DNA from: Cryptomeria japonica
Lineage: Eukaryota; Streptophyta; Pinopsida; Cupressales; Cupressaceae
Assembly (NCBI RefSeq): GCF_030272615.1
Contig: NC_081414.1
Location: 53,279,636 to 53,339,635 of the forward strand
Reading direction: 5' to 3'
Length of the DNA stretch: 60,000 bases
Part shown: positions 52,009 through 60,000 of the stretch, piece after piece
How positions within the stretch are numbered: position 1 is the first letter of the stretch
Layout of the letters: the number at the start of each line of letters is the position of its first letter
Position numbers and translations under genes: made by a program
The notes under the pieces: generated by a model
What the model was told of the DNA's origin: nothing
The model's input: the letters and a program-made list of their open reading frames with translations, nothing else
Database searches by the model: none

Positions 52009-53489
52009 ATGTGCAGGAAATGCAGGCCAATGAAACTTAAAATGTAAAAATGCGGTCTCAAAGAAACTTTTCCACACACCCACAAGACTTCTTGGTGAAA
52101 GTTATGGAGTCACGAGGAATGACTCAACTTCCCAAGGTTGGTTGCATGGTTCTCTATCTCACAAGGTCCCTCAAGCCAATGCCTTTGCTCTCAGATCACT
52201 GAGCAAAATGACTTAGGGATGATGAATGCAAGAGTGATGGATGCTTTAGATTAATTTTATCATAAAATGCATCCTATCTATGCATGATTCTACAAATGAG
52301 TTAAACTAGATTATAAGATGACAAGGTTAGTAGCAATATTATCCTAACATGATATACTAGTTCATGATTTAAGCTAATGATAAAGGAAATAGTCTAAAAT
52401 ATTTATTAGATTGATTCCTATTACAAAGAGAAGCTAGATGTATTGATAAATTTGAGCATAAATGAGATACTAAAAGCTTGCATGGATCTCTAAAATGGAG
52501 GAATATGAGTTCTATTTATAGTAAAAATAGGGCAATGGATGGTCAAGATTGAAGAAGTTAATCAAGGGTCAAGATTGAAAGTTATCAATCCATGTTTACA
52601 ATTTTCACCAATGAAATGGTGATAATTGTCAAAATAAGACTGCTTGAGAGGAGATGAAAGAAGCATTAAATGCTTGAGAAAACCTCATGGTTACCTTAGG
52701 AGGTAAGGGTTAAGGTTAGGTTAGGGTTATCCAATGGATAAAGCTTTTACCCAAGGGGTAAAGTCTTGTGCAAAGGTTAAAGGGATAACCATGGTCAAAG
52801 CAATGAATGCTTGATGAGACCCCTAGGTTAGATGAGGGTTGAGTCAGGCAAATAGTCTCTAACCATGCTACTAAGGGTTAGTTAACCATTAATGGTTTGA
52901 AGATTTTAGGGACAAATTTGTAAGAGTCCTTCCAAATTTGGGGGTATTCAACAAGTTAGCTTGTTGAATGGATAAAGGCTTTAATGCCTTTAGAAGACTT
53001 TACTCCAAATTTGAGAAGTTACCTCCTCAAATTTAGGGAAAGGTGATAATGAATGAATTTAGGTTAATTGATTAGGATTATATAGATTCTAAAAGAAATT
53101 AGGAATAGGGTTAGGATGAAAGTGGGAGATGTAGGAAAATGCAAGTGGATGAGGGATAATAGGATTAATTAGAAAAAAAATGTTTTATTTGAATTTGGTT
53201 GCAAGTTGGGAAATTAAATAAATTAGATTTATTCAATTGGGGTAAACTATTAATTAAATGTAAATTTTATTAAAAGGTAAGGAGAAGGGATTTAATTAAA
53301 TAAAATGATTTATTCATTAAATGACATAAAGGGCTTAAGTGAATTTAACTAAATAAATTGAATAATTTATTTATTTAAATAGAAGAATGTGGGTGATTTA
53401 ATTAAATTAAATTTAACTAAATAGAGGAATGAGAATAAAATGAACATTGAATATTCATTTAGGATTATGGTAATTTTTATATGTCTACA
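52009..53489 (-). mobile_element. Minus-strand solo LTR, Tat-type
   Basis: Read on the minus strand it begins TGTAGACATATAAAAATTACC (53489 downward) and ends about CCTGCACA. It interrupts copia D between KLSLKD and TAHVNP. The start resembles the gypsy C LTR (TGTAGACACCTAAAATT), and its first 300 bases hold the same kind of AT hairpins (TTAAATAAATTGAATAATTTA, for example). The flanks CATAC (52004-52008) and CATCC (53490-53494) would be a duplication with one mismatch, so the exact left end (52009 or 52011) is uncertain. No coding sequence is inside. Confidence 0.8.
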
Positions 53490-54200
53490 CATCCTTCAAT
53501 GATAGTTTGTCAGTTGTAGTCATATGAGTACTTACTGGTTTAGAGATTTCCATACCAAATTTCTGTAGTAGTTCCTTCAAGTACTTAGATTGACATATGA
53601 ATATACCTTTATCAGTCTGTGAAATCTTTAATCCTACAAAGAATTTTATCTTCCCAATCATAGACATTTCAAATTTCTTCCTACATCTTATTAGAAAAGT
53701 CTTTACACAATCCATCTTCTCCTCCAAAAATGATATCATCAACAAAAACTTCAATAACCAAGATGTCATCATTAGTCAATTTGAAATATAAGTTGCTGTC
53801 AACATTACCTTTAGTGTAACCAAGCTTCAAAAGATATTTGTCCAATCTAGCATACCAAGCTCTAGGAGCTTGCTTCAATCCATATAAAGCTTTCCTTAAC
53901 TTGCAAACCATATCTTTGTCATTTGTCAAAGAAAATCCATTAGGTTGTTCAATGTAAACTTCCTCTTCAAGATCACTATTCAGAAATGCACATTTAACAT
54001 CCATTTGATATACTTTATAGTTCTTGTGTGCTGCAAATGCTAGAAATAGTCTGACTGCGTCAATTCTAGCTACCGGTGCAAAGGTTTCATTGTAATCAAT
54101 TCCCTCTTTTTGTGAATATCCCTTACACACTAATCTTACTTTGTTTCTGATTACCTTACCATCTTCATTAAGTTTATTTCTGAATACCCATTTAGTTCCA
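53490..54200 (-). pseudogene. Copia D reverse transcriptase
   Basis: Minus-strand frames give [66 protein letters not shown] and [18 protein letters not shown], with catalytic Asp residues present. A frameshift near 53690-53770 moves to MSMIGKIKFFVGLKISQTDKGIF and ISKPVSTHM. It is cut at 53490 by the solo LTR. Confidence 0.88.
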
Positions 54201-54201
54201 A

Positions 54202-55506
54202 TTACAATTTTTTTTTAGGCTGGGGAACCAATGTCCATTTGTTATTCTTTTCAATTTGTTCCAATTCATCTTCCATAGCTTTAATCCAATGTTTATCTTT
54301 ACATGCCTCAATAACTGATGCTGGTTCAATTTGAGAAATTAGACATACCTCTTCATTTGCCAGTCTTCCTCTTATTATAACTCCTTGATACTTATTCCCA
54401 ATTATCTGACTTTCAGAGTGATTCAATCTTACATACCTGGGTGTATTCATTTGCTTCTGTTCTTCAGTCATTGTGGAATTATCTGATGATGCTGGTGTGA
54501 CTGGATCAATAATTTGTATCAGTGCATTTTGTATAGGTTCATTTGTGATTATCTCAACTGCCGGTTCAGAGTCCATAGACCTTGAATTACCTCTAAATTG
54601 TTCATCAATCTTCACATTTGCACTCTCAATGATTTTTTGCAATCTTTTATTAAAACATCTATATGCCTTTCTCTTAGATAAATAACCAAGAAATATTCCT
54701 TCATCACTTCTAGGATCATATTTACCATCATAATCATCTCTCCTAATATAACATTTGCTTCCAAATATTCTGAAATATTTAAGAGTAGGAGTATTACCAA
54801 ACCATAGTTCATGAGGAGTCTTACCGGTTTCACCTTTGATGTGAACTATGTTGAATGTGTAAACCACTGTATTGACTGCTTCTCTCCAATACACATGAGG
54901 TAGGTTTTCTTCTGATATCATGCTTCTAGCTACATCCTGAATAGTTTTGTTCTTCCTTTTCACAACTCCATTTTGCTGGGGTGTCCGAGGTGTTGATAAC
55001 TATCTTTTGATTCCATTCACTTCAGAGAATGTATTAAATTCCTTAGATGTGAATTCACCTGCTTGATCTGATCTTAAACATTTGATTTTCTTACCGGTTT
55101 CATTCTCTACCATTACCTTGAATAGTTTGAATTTCCCAAAAGATTTTGATTTCTCTCTAAGAAAAGTAACCCAGCACATTCTAGAATAATCATCAATGAT
55201 TAGCATAAAATATCTATCTCCTTGTAAACTTCTAGTTCTTGCCAGACCACATAGATCAGTATGAATTAAATCAAGAACATTATTGGATTTCACTAAAATA
55301 CTCTTAAAAGTTGTTCTAACTTGCTTTCCAAATTGACATTCCTTACATACCGGATTGTGAGGTTTTACAATCTTAGGTAAATCCCTTACTGCCTTAGCTG
55401 CACCGATCTGTATAATGTAGTCAAAATTTACATGACAAAGTCTCTTATGCCATAACCAACTTTCATCAATATGTGCAATTAAGCATGTCTTCTCATTGTT
55501 ATTCAA
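54202..55506 (-). pseudogene. Copia D integrase
   Basis: Zinc-binding part LWHKRLCHVNFDYI and VCKECQFGKQVRTTFKS; core DLIHTDLCGLART, LRSDQAGEFTS, then after a break near 54980-55000 (stop near the PQQNG motif) VKRKNKTIQDVARSM. Asp residues are present. In the Glu motif the text VxKRKNKT has Lys or a shift where Glu is expected. The C-terminal part (KYDPRSDEGIFLGYLSKRKAY) and the linker to RT ([10 protein letters not shown]) follow. A nine-A run near 54205-54215 causes the frameshift into RT. Confidence 0.85.
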
Positions 55507-55794
55507 ATGAAATATTACCCCTATAACTGAAATCCCTTTTCAACTAATTGACCAACACTCAAAAGATTATGCTTCAAACCTTCACCATAATAAACATTGT
55601 CAGTATTGTGCTTACCATCAAAAGATATAGTGCCTTTTCCTCTGATCAAACAAGCTTTTATCATCCCTAAATCTTACTAGACCTCCATTGTATTCCTAAA
55701 AAGTTAAGAATTTACTTTTATCACCAGTCATATGATGTAAACATCTAGAATCAATGATCCATTCATCATTTTCTTCAATTTTAGTTGCCAGGGC
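55507..55794 (-). pseudogene. Copia D protease and pre-integrase (decayed)
   Basis: The protease motif reads DEWIIDSRCLHHMTGDK, so the Gly of Asp-Ser-Gly is Arg. Several stops and shifts follow before the pre-integrase text NNNEKTCLIAHIDESWLWHKR. Confidence 0.78.
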
Positions 55795-56874
55795 CTACTC
55801 TACCGGTTGTATAGTAGGTGCTGGTTGATCTTCTATTATTGCAACTAAAGCCCATCCATTGTTTATCTCTTCCTCATCAGAATCATCAGTAAATCCTTCA
55901 TGAACATAGTAACATGATTTGTCTCTATTCTTCTTAAATCTGTATCTCTGATATTCAGGGTTAGGCTTATATGTTCTTTTAGCTTCTTCTATCAATCTTG
56001 CATATCTATTAGGAAACCTAGATGCCATATGACCAATTTTATTGTAGTTAAAACATTTAAATGGTGCTTTACCTTCATACTTGCTTCCAACTGGAAGTTT
56101 AGGCATTTTTCTTGCGAATAGTGCTCAAGTTCTTCCAGTTCTTCATTTTCCTTTTTGATGTCTTCAAGTTCTTTTGCATAAACTGCTTTCCAATCAGATT
56201 TTTAAGACGATGATGATGCTGTAGATGATGATGATGCTTTGAAGGCTAAACCTATCTTAATTGAAGCAATAGGACCAAATTCCTCAAGCTCAAAATCTGA
56301 AAGTTTTCCAACCAAGGTATCTCTAGATACTGATGTATTAGGCATTGTTCTTAATTCATTTATAGCAGTTACTTTCATTTTGTATGCTAGTGGCAATGCT
56401 CTTAAAACTTTAGAAACAATTTCATCTTCACTTAAACATCCTCCACAACATTGTATACCCAGAACAATTTCATTAACTCTTTCCATAAAAGCAGAAATCC
56501 TTTCATCTTCTTCCATTTTCATACTAGACCTGGAAGCATTCTAGTTTTGTAATTTTGATAGTGGTATCACCTTCATTCAATGTCTCCAATTTGTCCCAAA
56601 TAGCTTTAGCAATAGATCGGTTTGATAATCCCATAATTTGCTGATCCGACAATGTAATCAAAAGTGCTTCTCTTGCTTTGCAATCATTCTCCTGATCTTT
56701 AGCCAAGTTTTGTGGATTAGGTTGACTATGTGTAGGACCAACATAGCCATTCTTTGTAACATCCCATATGTCTCTTCCAATGCAATTCAAATGTGTCTCC
56801 ATTTTGATCTTCCATATACCATAGTTAGTTCCATCAAGCTTCGGACTGTCCTTCCTGAAATTGTTAGTTGCCAT
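55795..56874 (-). pseudogene. Copia D Gag (broken)
   Basis: Begins MATNNFRKDSPKLDGTNYGIWK at 56874, the usual start of plant copia Gag, through AKAIWDKLETLNEGDTTIKI. After a stop near 56523 it continues with MKMEEDERISAFMERVNEIV and LSDFELEEFG, then shifts near 56202-56110. The zinc knuckle is CFNYNKIGHMASRF, with Tyr for the second Cys and Phe for the last. It is 5' of the protease, as expected. Confidence 0.85.
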
Positions 56875-56918
56875 AGAATCTCCTCAAGCTGTTAAACTTC
56901 TGTAAAAAGAGGACTTGC

Positions 56919-56930
56919 TCTGATACCAAT
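56919..56930 (-). promoter_or_regulatory. Copia D primer-binding site
   Basis: On the minus strand ATTGGTATCAGA directly follows the LTR end CCTAACA and continues GC; initiator methionine tRNA type. Confidence 0.86.
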
Positions 56931-57995
56931 TGTTAGGACCTAGAGGCAACTAAGAGAGGGGGGTGAATCAATTGTCTAATAATTTCAACCCAAATATAAC
57001 TTAATCAAACTTGATGCATAATATCGGTAAACCAAACTTAATGCCGGTTGACAACTTAACAGTTAATAATAATACCGGTGAAGCTTAATGCATGAAACAA
57101 AAAGATAAATAACATCCATGACACATAACACATATATTTGTACGTGGAAACACTATAAGGGGAAAAACCATGGTGGGAAAACTTACCCACAATCAGATGA
57201 TACTATTGCAGATAGTATGTGTGTACAAATGGGGTCTACACATGTAGAAAGGCCAACTGTCTAGAGCTCACTACTCAATTACAAAATGAGAGTCACATTG
57301 ACTACAATGGATGGTTAAATCCAATGATAATGTACTACTCAAAGTAGCATCTTCATATGTTGGATTCATTATCGGTTAAGCTCTGATTGTCTTTTTCATA
57401 CCTTCCTTGAATCTTCAAATGATGTCTATGTGAGTAGCTCTGCTTATATTGGCATATACCTTATTACATTCCTCTTTCCCTACCATGTTAATCTCACAAA
57501 TGAGATCTTACATATATACCAAAACCTAAGACCAAATGTGTAGGTTGGCTCACTAAGAATATTACAATTAAATCAATTACAAATGAATCAATATGTGATG
57601 CATCATGTCATCTTAATGCATTTATAATAACAACCAATCAATAAATCATCTCCATAATGTGTCGTGCTGATCTAGAATAGATAACGCATGCCGGTCCATA
57701 ACCTAGATCAATTTGCCGGTAATAACAAATATGCAAACTTGATTAGACCAATAACCAAAGCACCAAAACCAAGTGTCCAAATCATGTCATCGACATAACC
57801 AAGTGATCTCCAGATGATAACAAGTCATCCTCTATGCCGGTGAACAATATAACCTGTCGGTGAACCAAATATCAGTGGCTATGCATAAGTCACTGAACAT
57901 GTTAGTGAACATAACTAAAGATCTCCAAAAGGATAGGTGTTGACAAGTGTTGACATGAATGATAAAACCACTGGAACACATCCATAATACCAACA
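56931..57995 (-). repeat. Copia D 5' LTR
   Basis: Minus strand: begins TGTTGGTATTATGGATGTG (57995) and ends CTAGGTCCTAACA (56931), 1065 bp. It resembles the copia A LTR at both ends. The bases next to it (57996 on, TTAAT) would be the target duplication, but the other flank is lost with the 3' LTR. Confidence 0.88.
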
Positions 57996-58000
57996 TTAAT

Positions 58001-58340
58001 TAGATAATTTTATAAAAAAATTCTTCATTTGAAGTAAATGTATGTTGTTAAATAGGAAATTGAATAGAGCAACATATATGTAGCATTTCTCTTTATCATA
58101 ACAAAAAAAATGACGCAAGGTTACATAATGTATATTTAGAAAATGCTACATATTTGGAAATCATATTAGCCTTTAAATAAATATAGAATAGTAGAAGATA
58201 AATATTTTAAACTTAAAGACAATATATGTTAAGGTGAGTTAATTAGATAAATTTATAGAAATTTTCTTCATTTGAAGTAAATGTATGAAGTTAAATAGGA
58301 AATAGAATAGAACAACATATATGTAACATTTTCCTTTAGA
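58001..58340. repeat. Pair of about 95-bp direct repeats
   Basis: The segment at about 58001-58095 (TTCTTCATTTGAAGTAAATG and onward to ACATATATGTAGCATTT) recurs at about 58241-58340 with scattered changes, roughly 240 bases apart. Both copies are preceded by TTAATTAGATAA. Confidence 0.85.
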
Positions 58341-59314
58341 AATTATTTTCATTTCTTAATATTTGTGACAGTCATTGCAGCAATATTAATAAATACATAC
58401 TAGTAAAAGGCAAGCTTAATGCATGTTATCAAATATTTGGTTAAGGATGAGTGTGTAGTAAAATCTTTGGATAAGCTTTATCATTATCTGAAAAGGTAGT
58501 TTAGAGGAGGATTAGAGATGACCTTGGAATTTGTTGTGGCTAATCTAGGATAAGGGTTCATGTTGGTTACTATTTCTTTCTTTCAGAAGCTTCAAAATAT
58601 AAACATAAGTTTTTAGCTTTAAACTCTAAACATAGCAAATGTAATATCCACAACAATGCATCAACTAATAATAGGGAAGCCAACATTACTATCTTCTATT
58701 ATGATTACTTGAAAATTAAGCCTAACCAAAGAGACATGAATAAAAAGGTACTATTTAGCCAACTTATAGAAATACTTGTTCTTATCCCAACCAATTGAAT
58801 GAGAAAGTTGATGCCTCCAAATTTATTCCAATTAACTCAATATTCATGATCATATTACAAAACAAGCTATACCTTATAATGGAAGCATATTTTAATTCAA
58901 CTACAAGGATTGAAATTTAAGTTTACTGTTTGAAACCCTCATAATATTAAAGTATATAGTTTTGACAAATCTGGGAGGTGACTCACATAATACTATTAAA
59001 TTTCAGCCACCACCTATAGGTTGTTAGTTGGGAGAACATTGAAACCCTTATTCAACATAAACCTATAGATAATCATTTCTCTAAGTTAAGCAATACTATT
59101 CTTTTTATCCCACTATTCAATAATCATTTTATAAAAAATGAGATTGGATTTATGGAGCAAGGAGAAAAATACTTGGTCAATAAATGGTCTTTTTGTTCTT
59201 TAGTCTAATGCATGGACAATCTATGAATAATAGGTTGTTTAGAGTTCTAATTCCATTTGTTAGCATCATGTGTTTTAATGTCGATGAGACTGAATTTAGT
59301 AATAAAATGCAATA

Positions 59315-59410
59315 AGATAAATTTAAACTTTTATTTTGTTTTAGAAATTGCTTTTACCATATAGATAAATTTAAACTTTTATTTTGTTTTAGAAATTGCT
59401 TTTACCATAT
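59315..59410. repeat. Perfect 48-bp tandem duplication
   Basis: AGATAAATTTAAAC...TTTTACCATAT at 59315-59362 is repeated without change at 59363-59410. Identity suggests recent slippage. Confidence 0.95.
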
Positions 59411-60000
59411 ATGATACTCTAAAAGGGAAACTTTTTGGAAATAAGATAAATTGGCTATATTCTTGGTAAAAATAATTCAAGTTTAAATTTGATGTTGCTA
59501 CCAATTGCAATCCAAGGAACACTAAAGGTGGTGCGTTTCTCCAAGGTGAAGGGCCACAATTGAAGAGATCATGTTGAAATATTGGTTAGCTCCACATGTC
59601 ATCTAAAATTTATGAGAAAATTAAATGACCAATATATTCATGTATAGGTAGTCATCAAATTGTTAATCATTAGACAACATGCTATTTTATCTAACTACCT
59701 ATCTTCACATTTATACTACTCTAGTCAATTGGCATCTAATAGAATCAGTTGTCTAATGTTGTGTACATTTAAATTCAGTTTCACCACCAATTTGGTAATA
59801 GTATAAGACTCAATAGGTCACTCAGATCAATCAAATAACTTGGAAGAAATGATGCCGAGATTTCTGCTATTACTTTTAAAGGATAGGCACATTTTGTATA
59901 AGGATGAAAAAATTGCACACTTGCATAAATAAAGAAAAAATTGCTACAACATGCACAATCATATAAATTAAAAAAATATATTTATGTTTATAAGTCAATT

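Larger units (their letters stand above)
51801..57995 (-). mobile_element. Copia D: minus-strand Ty1/copia element, 3'-truncated
   Basis: Read on the minus strand: 5' LTR (57995 to 56931), primer site, Gag, protease, integrase, RT and part of RNase H, ending near 51801 without a 3' LTR. A solo LTR (about 52009-53489) interrupts it between RT and RNase H. It is close to copia A in sequence (shared LYLTQTRPDIMNA, GYTKGN and similar text). The 3' end meets copia C tail to tail. Confidence 0.9.
57996..60000. other. AT-rich spacer with small duplications, no gene seen
   Basis: No convincing coding frame or element end. Two duplications are visible and are listed separately. Confidence 0.65.

Noticed and set aside
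52009-53489. A complete element in place of a solo LTR within copia D
   Set aside because: It is about 1.48 kb with TG/CA-type ends and no primer site, polypurine tract or coding text inside.

Overview
The window is nuclear DNA of a seed plant, made almost entirely of nested LTR retrotransposons. I found no host protein gene, rRNA or tRNA. The very long LTRs (0.8-2.15 kb), the mixture of old and new elements and the lack of genes over 60 kb suggest a large, repeat-rich genome such as a conifer's. That organism guess is inference only.

Layout. Positions 1-2376 are simple and tandem DNA: a CT-only tract, a palindromic minisatellite built on GGTCATATGGTGTCCTAAGG, a GA run, and a 29-bp array with the perfect palindrome AGCGCGTACGCGCT. 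From about 3241 to 33761 lies one old, 5'-truncated Ty1/copia element ('copia A', + strand). Four later insertions, all on the same strand, split it: chromodomain Ty3/gypsy element 'gypsy A' (3923-11641, target duplication GTAAG), a related solo LTR (12766-14275, CTTGG), 'copia B' (15507-22981, CTATT) and chromodomain element 'gypsy B' (23888-32835, imperfect GAAAT/TAAAT). From 33762 a partial element 'copia C' (LTR, primer site, coiled-coil Gag) is split by 'gypsy C' (35129-51450, CCAGT). The C fragment resumes at 51456 and meets, tail to tail near 51800, the minus-strand 'copia D' (to 57995), which itself carries a minus-strand solo LTR. Positions 57996-60000 are AT-rich spacer.

The striking part is gypsy C, a 16.3-kb element whose two 817-bp LTRs look identical, so it inserted recently. 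The domain order (Gag, protease, G-patch-like segment, RT, degenerate RNase H, second RNase H, integrase) places it in the Tat/Ogre-like group. Its polyprotein frame of about 7.5 kb is broken by one TAG. Between pol and the 3' LTR an antisense gene encodes a plant mobile domain (MAIN-like) protein; I predict it has a short first exon and an 826-bp intron with good splice signals. The same GCGTCTGTG repeat sits in the sense leader and, read in the antisense gene's own direction, inside that intron. A compact RNA hairpin (GGYGAAAA, 4-bp stem, loop, CGCC/CGCT) occurs five times with different but complementary stems, twice inside pol and three times just after it.

The older elements record decay. 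Most of their stop codons fall where glutamine is expected (CAG or CAA to TAG or TAA), as cytosine deamination would produce, and several catalytic residues are replaced. Gypsy B's LTRs contain a 423-bp tract without differences inside otherwise diverged sequence, which suggests gene conversion.
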